34,038 bases of DNA, taken from positions 1 to 34,038 of the forward strand of contig LADT01000081.1 in NCBI GenBank assembly GCA_000961765.1, given 5' to 3'. Below, piece by piece: positions 7,101-13,777 of this stretch. The position numbers were made by a program, and so were the translations under genes. Origin of the DNA: Clostridiaceae bacterium BRH_c20a. Its GTDB lineage: Bacteria; Bacillota; Peptococcia; Peptococcales; BICA1-8. Under the pieces are notes generated by a model, which did not search any database, was not told the origin of the DNA, and saw only the letters and a list, made by a program, of their open reading frames with translations. The first letter of the stretch is position 1; each line of letters begins with the position of its first letter.

Positions 7101-7292
7101 ATGCTCATATCAAAAAAAATTTGGATTATTGTTTGCTTTTTTAGTATTTTTATAGACAGAATATCCAAATGATATAAAAAATTAATACTATTTGGCTTAT
7201 CTACTCTAGTTTCAATAATTATTTGGTTTAGGGATAGCTTCTTTCAGAAGTATGATTGGCAATGGATTAAAGTTATGGGAGGTTATTTATAA
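7101..7292 (+). pseudogene. Small membrane protein gene interrupted by TGA
   Basis: From ATG at 7101 the frame reads MLISKKIWIIVCFFSIFIDR and ISK, then TGA at 7170-7172. The same frame continues YKKLILFGLSTLVSIIIWF and ends WIKVMGGYL at 7292. The continuous protein would have 63 residues and two membrane helices. A TGG-to-TGA change is the simplest explanation. No good ribosome site precedes the ATG, so even an intact version is uncertain. Confidence 0.35.
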
Positions 7293-7299
7293 ATATTGG

Positions 7300-7332
7300 G
7301 GGGCGTATCGAAACTTAATTTCGATACGCCCC
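7300..7332. terminator. Strong 14-bp hairpin between convergent units
   Basis: A perfect 14-bp stem (7300-7313 with 7319-7332, loop 5) lies between the interrupted + strand gene and the 3' end of the copper-storage gene. It lacks a clean T-run on either side but is well placed as a bidirectional terminator. Confidence 0.6.
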
Positions 7333-7362
7333 TCGTGCTTCTTATTTATGGCAGCATAGATT

Positions 7363-7773
7363 TTATAGATTCATTGGCATCATCATCTCACCCATTGGTG
7401 GCATCATTTCACCCATAGGCATCATCATCTCACCCATTGGCATCATAGCAAAGGCTCTGCATTGCTGTGCACAATGTAAGCAGACCTGTGCACAATGTTG
7501 AGAATGATGGTCAGGAAACCTTAAGCATTCATTTGCACAGGCTTCACAAATCATGGCACATAAATGGGCGGCGTGTCTAGCAAAATTGCTCCCTCTAGCA
7601 ATATATTTAGCTGTTAATGAGCAGATATCAGCACAATCACGCAAAAGCCGCATTTGTGCCACCCTTAAGTGTAGATTTGGTAAACAGTGAACTAAGGTAG
7701 TCATGTGTTCACAAACAGCTTCACAATGCTGTATGGTGTTTACTAAGTTATTCTGCATATTCATTATAGTCAT
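7363..7773 (-). CDS. Cytosolic copper-storage protein (DUF326, Csp-type) with Met-rich tail
   Basis: 136 residues. The first ~110 form the DUF326 four-helix-bundle pattern in which Cys residues line the bundle core and hold many Cu(I) ions: HCEAVCEHM, DCADIC, LCAMICEACANEC and HCAQVCLHCAQQC, 13 Cys by my count. No signal peptide, so it is cytoplasmic like Csp3. The C-terminal ~27 residues are an unusual tail made of MPMGEMM-type repeats, giving many Met thioethers that could also ligate Cu(I). A palindrome resembling a CsoR operator lies just upstream. Alternative in-frame ATG codons exist at residues 1, 4 and 6; residue 4 sits at better spacing from GGGGG. The repeated tail codons form a minisatellite-like DNA repeat (about 7370-7445). 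Confidence 0.88.
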   Translation of the reverse strand: MTIMNMQNNLVNTIQHCEAVCEHMTTLVHCLPNLHLRVAQMRLLRDCADICSLTAKYIARGSNFARHAAHLCAMICEACANECLRFPDHHSQHCAQVCLHCAQQCRAFAMMPMGEMMMPMGEMMPPMGEMMMPMNL

Positions 7774-7794
7774 TTTCCCCCTTTCATTTTCGGT

Positions 7795-7812
7795 TATAGG
7801 GTATCCCCTATA
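7795..7812. promoter_or_regulatory. Palindrome upstream of the copper-storage gene
   Basis: TATAGGG-N4-CCCTATA is a perfect 7-bp inverted repeat 22 bp upstream of the first ATG. The G-run/C-run symmetry resembles CsoR-type copper operators. It would overlap a promoter serving this gene. Confidence 0.5.
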
Positions 7813-7870
7813 ATATCTTATGGTTAGAAAATATTTAAGGATACTGCATGGAAAGCAGAGCTAAAAAGGA

Positions 7871-7897
7871 AAAAATCGCCATTGAAAGGCGATTTTT
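7871..7897. terminator. Terminator of the ccdA-like gene
   Basis: A perfect 10-bp stem AAAAATCGCC/GGCGATTTTT with a 7-nt loop lies 20 bp after the stop codon. A/T flanks on both sides would let it work in both directions. Confidence 0.85.
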
Positions 7898-7916
7898 AGT
7901 ATTAAACATTATACTA

Positions 7917-8651
7917 TTACATACCTACTGGAAGTTTAAAGGGTATCAGCTTAGCTGTAAAAGTGGTTAGTAGATTAAAATTTCCAGTTAAAATCAGGAT
8001 ACCAAGGGCAATAATTATTGTTCCTGTAACAATATTAAGTGTTTTAGAAACTTTATGGGTTTTATGAATCAATTTAATGATTTTATCCATATACAATCCA
8101 GCAACTATATAAGGTATTGCTAAACCTATAGAGAATAAAAACATTACTAACATTCCATTTGTTACAGAACCGAGGGAACCAGCCATAATCAAAATTGAAT
8201 AAAGTACTGGACCAATACAATGGGAGCAAGCAACAGCAAATATAATACCAACTACAAATGATGAAAGATAACCCGAACCGAATTTAGCCTTATCTCCCGG
8301 CATATTGCAGCTATTTATGAAGCTTAATTTTATAATTCCAACCAAATTAAGTCCAAGAATTATTACCAGAGTACCACCTACAAATTCGAAATATCTCTCA
8401 TACTTAGTTAAAAATCCTGCCATTAGCCCTGCTGCCCCACCTGCTAAGGTAAAGACGATTGTAAATGCTAAAATGAACATTAAAGTGTTTCCAAGGACAT
8501 ACTTCTTTAGATTTTTATCCGATGGTAAATTGCGAAGTTCTTTTAAAGATAGCCCTGTTATCATGGAAAAATATACTGAAAGCATTGGTATGATACACGG
8601 GGAAATAAAAGAAATTATTCCAGCTAAAAATGCTATTATATATACTGACAT
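7917..8651 (-). CDS. ccdA: CcdA/DsbD-type thiol:disulfide membrane transporter
   Basis: 244 residues with six membrane helices. CcdA carries electrons from cytoplasmic thioredoxin across the membrane to keep extracytoplasmic thiols reduced, needed for cytochrome c maturation and some spore proteins. Conserved half-motifs are visible: SPCIIPMLSVY in helix 1 (Cys 19) and AVACSHCIGPVL in helix 4, each with the redox-active Cys, plus an internal pseudo-repeat. An AGGAG site lies 9 nt upstream of the ATG. Its neighbour upstream is a triheme cytochrome, which needs reduced CxxCH cysteines, so the pairing makes sense, although the 360-bp gap suggests separate promoters. CcdA-type proteins also serve metal-related thioredoxins, so a copper role is possible. 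Confidence 0.9.
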   Translation of the reverse strand: MSVYIIAFLAGIISFISPCIIPMLSVYFSMITGLSLKELRNLPSDKNLKKYVLGNTLMFILAFTIVFTLAGGAAGLMAGFLTKYERYFEFVGGTLVIILGLNLVGIIKLSFINSCNMPGDKAKFGSGYLSSFVVGIIFAVACSHCIGPVLYSILIMAGSLGSVTNGMLVMFLFSIGLAIPYIVAGLYMDKIIKLIHKTHKVSKTLNIVTGTIIIALGILILTGNFNLLTTFTAKLIPFKLPVGM

Positions 8652-9011
8652 CTTCTTCTACTCCTTTATACCTAAAAATTCTTTTTCTTTTTTTTCACTT
8701 TTTTTCATCCTCCAACCACCCTAATATTAAACATTTTACTTTAACTTCTTGAACTAACATCTATCTATTTTACTAGCTTGAAAATATCACCTCCGGAAAC
8801 AATGAGGAGTTATTACTTATTTAGATTATAGTAGGAATGTTTGTTAAAGATATTATTTAATTTTGAATAATTCTTGAACTTTATTTAAATTTATTTGGTT
8901 TTAGAAGAATATTTAGCGGACAAATATAACTAGTAAAAAAAATAAAAGCCATGAATATCACATAGCTTCCAACTCTAAAAAAATTTTATCTAATTATAGT
9001 CACTTTCCCTC
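8652..9011. other. AT-rich intergenic region, no supported gene
   Basis: Apart from the ccdA ribosome site there is one 16-codon minus-strand ORF (8660-8708, MKKSEKKEKEFLGIKE) whose GGAGG directly abuts the ATG, too close for normal initiation. An imperfect dyad CACCTCC/GGAG lies near 8789-8812. No terminator for the upstream cytochrome gene was recognised. Confidence 0.5.
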
Positions 9012-9398
9012 TTACTGCTTCTCATTATGACAACTCCAACAATTAGGCTCAACACCTGCATATTTATGACATGCATCACAAAACTCGCTTTTATTTGAAT
9101 GACAGTATAAACAAGTTTGCTCAACGCACATCAAAAATTCCCGACCATCCTTTGCAATATAAATTCTATTCTCCTCTCTAACAACTTCTACTTTCCAATC
9201 GGCTAGTAATTCCATATGCTTGGCTCTCATATAATCTGTTTCTTCAATACACTGTTTGACTTCTAATGCTTGAATTTCTGGAGTATCTAAGCTTATTTCA
9301 GGCTGTTTAACAGGCTTATACAAGTTATACCAAAATGGTATTGTAATCAGACCAATAAAAATCAAAAGACCAATAATAATATTTCGAGTAACTTTCAC
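9012..9398 (-). CDS. dsrJ: DsrJ-type triheme cytochrome c
   Basis: 128 residues. An N-terminal membrane anchor or uncleaved signal (about 7-27) is followed by an extracytoplasmic domain with three c-type heme sites: CLYCH (96-100), CDACH (107-111) and CWSCH (120-124). Upstream, Cys50 and the stretch YMRAKHMELL (56-65) match the conserved N-terminal part of DsrJ, where a Cys and a Met or His act as unusual distal heme ligands. DsrJ is a subunit of the DsrMKJOP membrane complex that links quinones to cytoplasmic sulfite reduction via DsrC. None of the partner genes dsrM, K, O or P is in this window, so it is an orphan here. GTG start with AGGAGG upstream. The nearby ccdA gene could support heme attachment. 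Confidence 0.82.
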   Translation of the reverse strand: MKVTRNIIIGLLIFIGLITIPFWYNLYKPVKQPEISLDTPEIQALEVKQCIEETDYMRAKHMELLADWKVEVVREENRIYIAKDGREFLMCVEQTCLYCHSNKSEFCDACHKYAGVEPNCWSCHNEKQ

Positions 9399-9552
9399 TT
9401 TTGAGTCCTCCTATAATTATTGTGGATTTGAATTCTCTTCTAATTGAAGTATGTATTTATTATTATTTAATTCTTAGAATGACACTATTCATTAAACGAT
9501 CTTGTGCCGACAGTTGAGCCTCAGCCTTGTTTTATGAAATAAACCTGTAAAC

Positions 9553-9626
9553 AAAGAGCAGGGACTTCTTATCAATCCCTGCTCTTTCGAATTTTGAACA
9601 CCTAATATTTAAAAGATGTTCAAAAT
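9553..9626. terminator. Tandem hairpins after the VTT-protein gene
   Basis: A perfect 12-bp stem (9553-9564 with 9576-9587, loop 11) is followed by a second dyad of 10 bp (9591-9600 with 9617-9626). They lie about 140 bp past the VTT gene's stop in the minus direction. T-runs are weak. The rest of the gap 9399-9766 shows no gene. Confidence 0.55.
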
Positions 9627-9766
9627 AACCTATATTATTCTCCTTACACTCCTTTGGAGCTATATTTTGGACTAATCTAATCTTATATACTAGATTTGTA
9701 TTTTTCTTAAATAATATTTGATAAATCTACGAACCTTATATAAGAAATATGTATAGTGCGTCCCTT

Positions 9767-10315
9767 TTATTTTTTGAATTTAAATAAGATAAGCGTTAGT
9801 AATATTAAAACGGTCAAAATCACAGTCAGCCAACCGTGGTTAATTACTATTAATCCATGGCTAATTAATACTTCTAGTAGAATTGACGGTAATTTTCCTA
9901 GTGCTGTTGCTAATATAAAAGGGAATAAACCGATAATGCTTATAGCTCCAGCTAAAGTTACTATGCCTGAAGGTACAAATGGCAGTAACCTTGCCTCAAA
10001 TATTAAAAGCCATACTTTTATCCCTCTAGCCTCAGTAACCTTCTTAATAATGGGATAGGTGCAGCCTAATTTTTCAATATATCTTTTTATCCCCCAGCGA
10101 TAGAGTATAAAGGAAATTCCCGCTCCAAGCACCTCACCCATCCAGGAAATCAATAGACCGTTATAAAAACCAAAAGCTAAAACATTAGCTCCTGTGATAA
10201 AAATCGATGGCAGTACTCCCAATATGGCAACTAAAATACTTAGAAGCAAACTAATAATAATTGCCCAGTAGCCTAGATTTTCTAATATATTGGCCAACCA
10301 CTCTGCTGAAAGCAT
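9767..10315 (-). CDS. VTT-domain membrane protein (TVP38/TMEM64 or DedA-like)
   Basis: About 182 residues with five or six hydrophobic segments. The family includes lipid scramblase or flippase-like proteins such as DedA and TMEM41/VMP1. Family-like features are the VLPSIFITGANVLAFGFYNG loop and a second re-entrant region with EARLLPFVPSGIVTLAGAI. The start is placed at the ATG 5 nt behind AAGGAGG, 11 codons after the first possible in-frame start (10348), which has no ribosome site. It stands alone with terminator structures on both sides. Confidence 0.82.
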   Translation of the reverse strand: MLSAEWLANILENLGYWAIIISLLLSILVAILGVLPSIFITGANVLAFGFYNGLLISWMGEVLGAGISFILYRWGIKRYIEKLGCTYPIIKKVTEARGIKVWLLIFEARLLPFVPSGIVTLAGAISIIGLFPFILATALGKLPSILLEVLISHGLIVINHGWLTVILTVLILLTLILFKFKK

Positions 10316-10418
10316 TTTAACCTCCTTAATAATTAACCTAAATCCCATATTATAATTAATAACTCAAAATAACAATGGAAGTATTGACGTAGTTACTGAC
10401 AGAGTTTCCTTTAACGGA

Positions 10419-10467
10419 AAAAGAGGGTGCCACAAACTACAGTGCATAGTTGTTATCACCCTCTTTT
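10419..10467. terminator. Terminator after the lipoprotein gene
   Basis: An 11-bp stem AAAAGAGGGTG (10419-10429) pairs with 10457-10467, and an inner stem (ACAAACTA/TAGTTGT) extends it. A/T flanks make it usable in both directions. Confidence 0.75.
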
Positions 10468-10548
10468 CTTAGCAATTTATTGCTACTAATTATTTAATTA
10501 ATACCAATACCTATTAAAACTTGTCCGATTAAGTCCTTCTATCCAAGA

Positions 10549-11223
10549 CTACAAACCTAAAAATTCTTTTTCCCAAATAAATTCCCGTAGCGGAAGATCA
10601 ATAAAATCTTTTATTATAAGCTTGACATACTTGGTTTCAGCAGTAATAAAACCATTATCAGGAAACAGCAAATAGTTTATTACATGATGCCCTCCACCAC
10701 TGTATACTTCCCATTTTGCATCGCCCTGTGGGCTATTACCCTTGTCATCAAGAAGAGTTGCATATTTACTCAAGTTATACTCATCAAGATTGTAGGAATG
10801 ATTGTCCATTTGTACTACGAATGTTAAGTAGCCTTCTTTTCCTTGTCCTAAAGGATTTGCAAATATAATTCCCATCTGGATATCTCCCTCGCCATTATAA
10901 CGCTCTAGGTCTCCGGAATTAAGAGTACTCTTAGTATTTTTGATAGTATCTTTATTCTGCTCTGTCATTTGTTCTACGTTTGTTTCTTTTTTTATATTGG
11001 CATCTTCTGTCTTACCGATTTCTTGTTTTTCTTCTGCTCCAAAATTGTTTTCATTATTGTTTTCAATTATATTTTCAATTATATTTTCAATTATATTTTC
11101 ATTTATTGGCTGTTCATTTCCCTGAACTTGTACTTCTCCTTTATCCTTATTTCTACTACTACAGCCTACCACTACTAAAGCTATAGTTAAAATTGCCAGC
11201 AATAAAATTATCCTTTTATTCAT
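10549..11223 (-). CDS. Lipoprotein with low-complexity linker, unknown
   Basis: About 224 residues. A lipoprotein signal peptide ends at VVVGCSSR, with Cys the likely lipidation site. It is followed by a disordered, acidic Asn/Glu/Ile-rich linker (repeats of ENII) up to about residue 115. A C-terminal domain (GEGDIQMGIIFANPLGQ ... FIWEKEFLGL) looks beta-rich and Ig-like, with no recognised catalytic motif. The linker is encoded partly by three exact 12-bp repeats. The second ATG (11223) is preferred because the first abuts GGAGG. It lies 28 bp downstream of the TauE gene and is probably cotranscribed with it. Confidence 0.7.
   Translation of the reverse strand: MNKRIILLLAILTIALVVVGCSSRNKDKGEVQVQGNEQPINENIIENIIENIIENNNENNFGAEEKQEIGKTEDANIKKETNVEQMTEQNKDTIKNTKSTLNSGDLERYNGEGDIQMGIIFANPLGQGKEGYLTFVVQMDNHSYNLDEYNLSKYATLLDDKGNSPQGDAKWEVYSGGGHHVINYLLFPDNGFITAETKYVKLIIKDFIDLPLREFIWEKEFLGL
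11061..11096. repeat. Three tandem 12-bp repeats inside the lipoprotein gene
   Basis: TTTCAATTATAT occurs three times without change (11061-11072, 11073-11084, 11085-11096), with decayed copies at both ends. On the minus strand it encodes repeated Glu-Asn-Ile-Ile. Copy-number change would alter linker length without shifting the frame. Confidence 0.9.
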
Positions 11224-11250
11224 TCTTTTCATCCTCCGTTAATTAAAATA

Positions 11251-12012
11251 CTAAAAACTAATCCACATTTTTAAGGCAGTTCCGCTTATTAAAAATGCTA
11301 AGAACCCTTTTAATAAATTAGCCGGTATATGCTTACTTACTTTTCCACCCAAATATGCCCCTGGTATAGCACCTATAACAATTGCGGCGGCAAGATTCCA
11401 TACAATCTGGTCGGTATAGACTTTACCTAAAAAACCTGCAAAAGAAGAAAAGAATACTATTGCCAAAGAACTTCCAACTGTTATTCTTAAGGGAATGTTT
11501 AGAATATAAAGCATTATGGGAACAAGGAGAAAAGCTCCCCCGGCTCCAATCATCCCTGATAAAATGCCAACAATGAAAGTAGAAGCTACGGTTAATACCT
11601 TATTAAAATTAATCTGCATGTTTTCATTTTTCTCTTTTTTAGGTATAAACATCATCAATGCTGCTATAAGAGCAAGCACAGCAAAAGTTTGCTGCATTAT
11701 ATATTCAGTGATATATTTTGAGATTAACCCTCCGATAAATGAGGCTATTATTATTGTTGTTCCCATCCATTTTACTAACTCTTTGTTTATATAATTATTT
11801 GCCCTGTGTACAAGGGCAGCAGTTCCCGTGGCAATTAAAACCTGGACAATTGTCATACCTGCCACAGTCTGCATGCTTAATTGTTCAAATCCTAAAATGG
11901 GAGGAACAAAATATAATAAAGGAACCATTATTATTGCTCCACCGATGCCTGCCATTCCTGCAATAAAGGCACCCAGAAAGCCCAGTACTATGACTACCAG
12001 TACTATATTCAT
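11251..12012 (-). CDS. TauE/SafE-family permease
   Basis: About 253 residues, eight predicted membrane helices. TauE/SafE proteins are thought to move sulfite, sulfonates or related sulfur anions across the membrane. The family hallmark, a Gly-rich N-terminal repeat (GAFIAGMAGIGGAIIMVPLL) and its second-half copy (GILSGMIGAGGAFLLVPIML), is clear. ATG at 12012 lies about 11 nt behind GAGGGTG. An earlier in-frame start (12045) would add 11 residues with no ribosome site. Upstream lies an array of TTTGT motifs that may control this gene. The sulfur link to the DsrJ-type cytochrome nearby is suggestive only. Confidence 0.88.
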   Translation of the reverse strand: MNIVLVVIVLGFLGAFIAGMAGIGGAIIMVPLLYFVPPILGFEQLSMQTVAGMTIVQVLIATGTAALVHRANNYINKELVKWMGTTIIIASFIGGLISKYITEYIMQQTFAVLALIAALMMFIPKKEKNENMQINFNKVLTVASTFIVGILSGMIGAGGAFLLVPIMLYILNIPLRITVGSSLAIVFFSSFAGFLGKVYTDQIVWNLAAAIVIGAIPGAYLGGKVSKHIPANLLKGFLAFLISGTALKMWISF

Positions 12013-12077
12013 TAAACAATAATCACCCTCTCCCTTTTCTGCCAATGTTTTACTGAATATATGAATTATATAGCGCT

Positions 12078-12195
12078 AATTTGTCTAAGCTTTGAATTAA
12101 TTTTGTGTAAATTGTGAACTTATAAGCTAAATTTGTACTAACTGGTAACAATTTGTGTAGAATTTGTGAAGTCTATTCCTTTTAATTTTTGTGTC
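12078..12195. promoter_or_regulatory. Array of seven helically phased TTTGT(G) motifs
   Basis: Variants of AATTTGTGTAA recur with their first G at 12083, 12105, 12114, 12135, 12155, 12166 and 12191. Spacings are 22, 9, 21, 20, 11 and 25 bp, near multiples of one helical turn. The array is 70-180 bp upstream of the TauE start and also upstream of the divergent NusG-domain gene. It could be a multi-site binding region or curved DNA. Confidence 0.5.
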
Positions 12196-12208
12196 TTGTA
12201 GAATGGAG

Positions 12209-12305
12209 AAAACAGCTGATGCTGTTTTAGGTTTCGCTTCGCTAGGTTAAGGTTAAGGCTAAGATTGAGTTTTGAAAGTTGTCATTAGAGGGCCATATTG
12301 GCCCT
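12209..12305. other. Two hairpins in the divergent intergenic region
   Basis: AAAACAGC/GCTGTTTT (12209-12216 with 12221-12228, loop 4) and AGGGCCA/TGGCCCT (12289-12295 with 12299-12305, loop 3, followed by TTAATTTG). The second is about 55 bp before the NusG-domain gene and could be an attenuator-like structure in its leader. No gene is seen in 12046-12357. Confidence 0.45.
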
Positions 12306-12363
12306 TTAATTTGTTCAAGTTTAATCAAAACTTTCTTGTATACTTACTGGTGGGGGGATGCTT

Positions 12364-12684
12364 ATGAAAAAAGGTGATTATTTAATAATAGTATTTCTAC
12401 TTATTTTCGCAGGCTTATCTTGGCTTCTTGTAAATAACTTATGGAAAGAAAATGATTCAAAACAGGTGATTATTGAGGTTGACGGTGTATACTATGATAC
12501 AATCGAAGTTTGGGTAAACGATGAAACCGTTATTTGCCCAAGGGAAATTTGTGTCCAAACAGGCAAAATAAGTTTTGTTGGGCAAAGCATTGTATGTCTG
12601 CCCAACAAAACTGTAATTTATATCACATCCCAAGGTGTTAATTCTTCAAAAGTTGAACCTATTGTAGATGAGATTGTTTTTTAA
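12364..12684 (+). CDS. NusG domain II-containing membrane-anchored protein
   Basis: About 106 residues: an N-terminal membrane anchor (IIVFLLIFAGLSWLLVNNLW) and an extracytoplasmic NusG-domain-II fold (DUF1312). The core motif CPREICVQTGKISFVGQSIVC agrees with family members, which carry a conserved Cys-rich CxxxxC ... G.ivCLPN pattern. The function is unknown. In other Firmicutes such proteins lie near electron-transport, FMN-transfer or heptaprenyl diphosphate synthase genes. The start is the ATG 6 nt behind GGGGGG. A nearby upstream ATG (12358) abuts the G-run and is less likely. Confidence 0.82.
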   Translation: MKKGDYLIIVFLLIFAGLSWLLVNNLWKENDSKQVIIEVDGVYYDTIEVWVNDETVICPREICVQTGKISFVGQSIVCLPNKTVIYITSQGVNSSKVEPIVDEIVF

Positions 12685-12773
12685 GAGTTAAATTACACAA
12701 AATTATCATAGTTTTATAAAAAAACTGTCACTAAATTTATATAGTATTAAGGTAGAAATTGGAGGGGAATAAA

Positions 12774-13193
12774 ATGAAACTAATTAAAAATATTTTCTTT
12801 TTATTTATTAACCTTATTTCAACACCGACAAAGGACTTTAAAGAAACTAGCCCTCATAAAGAAGCCGGTATTTATAAGGAATTTAATGATATTCATTTAA
12901 AAACAAAAAAAATTGAACGGGCGCTGGAAAGCTCTATTGTTGACTTAGAAACTGATTATAAAGAATGCCGTGAACAAATTAGGGCTGCTCTGATCAAAGA
13001 TAATGAAGAGGATGCTCGTTTCTGGCTCCAAAAACAATCATTAATTAAAATTACATTACATAAATACAATAATATATTCTTCACTATAAAACATGATTTA
13101 GCAGAAATAGATGATGATATTAAGCTACTAAATTATGCATATTCTCAATTAAATAAAAATCATAAAAATACCTATCAACAAATAGCTAGCTAA
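12774..13193 (+). CDS. Helical protein, unknown (first of a pair)
   Basis: 139 residues beginning MKLIKNIFFLFINL, so the N-terminus is hydrophobic but short. The remainder is highly charged and predicted helical or coiled-coil (LKTKKIERALESSIVDLETD ... HDLAEIDDDIKLLNYAYSQL). The ATG at 12774 follows GGAGGGG at good spacing; a TTG at 12759 is the alternative. No family was recognised. A coiled-coil gene of similar size follows 18 bp downstream on the same strand, probably cotranscribed. Confidence 0.7.
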   Translation: MKLIKNIFFLFINLISTPTKDFKETSPHKEAGIYKEFNDIHLKTKKIERALESSIVDLETDYKECREQIRAALIKDNEEDARFWLQKQSLIKITLHKYNNIFFTIKHDLAEIDDDIKLLNYAYSQLNKNHKNTYQQIAS

Positions 13194-13211
13194 TGGAAAA
13201 GGGGGATAGTT

Positions 13212-13577
13212 ATGGCTACTTTAAAAGAATTGTTTTCTAGTCTTATTCTTGGGGACACTCTTGATGATAACAAAACTGACTATTATTCATTATTATCTAA
13301 AGTTAATCACCAACGAAATGAGACAAATAAATTAATACATGAAACTTCTGAGCATATTAAAAAACTAAAGAAACAAAAAACCATTAATCTTTCCCATGAA
13401 TTTGATGATTATCAGATAAATCATCAAATTATCCGTCTTCAATCCAGGATTGAAGAATTAACTCAGCAAATTTCAGAATTAGATAAAATTGAACAAAAGA
13501 TTAATACTGCTTTATTAGAAGATAAAATTCAAAGAACAACTATCAAACACTACCAAATCGAGTTAGAACTAGTCTAA
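13212..13577 (+). CDS. Coiled-coil protein, unknown (second of a pair)
   Basis: 121 residues, no membrane segment. Heptad-like Leu/Ile spacing runs from about residue 30 to 115 (ETSEHIKKLKKQKT ... IIRLQSRIEELTQQISELDK). AAAGGGGGAT lies 5-6 nt before the ATG. With the preceding helical protein it may form a complex. The last 35 bp overlap the 3' end of the zinc-ribbon gene on the opposite strand. No function can be assigned. Confidence 0.7.
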   Translation: MATLKELFSSLILGDTLDDNKTDYYSLLSKVNHQRNETNKLIHETSEHIKKLKKQKTINLSHEFDDYQINHQIIRLQSRIEELTQQISELDKIEQKINTALLEDKIQRTTIKHYQIELELV

Positions 13578-13737
13578 CATTTCCATCTGAATAAATATAG
13601 AATGCGTCGATAAACCCTTTATTAAAAATTAATTCGATACTGCAATTTTGACAATAATAGCTTCTTGTTGATAATCTTCCAATTAATTTGCTTTTACATA
13701 AAGGACACTTGGCAATTACATTTTCTTTCCTTGACAC
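13543..13737 (-). CDS. Small zinc-ribbon protein
   Basis: 64 residues, GTG start. Two CxxC knuckles, CPLCKSKLIGRLSTRSYYCQ followed by NC, form a classical zinc ribbon. The rest is a short beta-rich tail (FYIYSDGNVRLVL). The ribosome site upstream (GGTAGGGC) is mediocre. It is convergent with, and overlaps by 35 bp, the coiled-coil gene, so the two mRNAs would be antisense at their ends. DNA- or protein-binding adaptor is a guess. Confidence 0.6.
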   Translation of the reverse strand: MSRKENVIAKCPLCKSKLIGRLSTRSYYCQNCSIELIFNKGFIDAFYIYSDGNVRLVLTRFGSV

Positions 13738-13777
13738 AGATACTTAGCCCTACCTAATCCCCAAAATATAAGCCGAT

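Noticed and set aside
4458-7172. TGA recoded as Trp or selenocysteine
   Set aside because: Intact genes in the window use TGA as stop and TGG for Trp, the affected genes also carry frameshifts, and no SECIS-like element was recognised next to them.
8660-8708. 16-residue leader peptide before ccdA
   Set aside because: GGAGG directly touches the ATG, leaving no spacing for initiation.
10940-11186. Plus-strand ORFs rich in Ile and Phe over the lipoprotein gene
   Set aside because: They arise from the 12-bp repeats read on the other strand and have no ribosome site.
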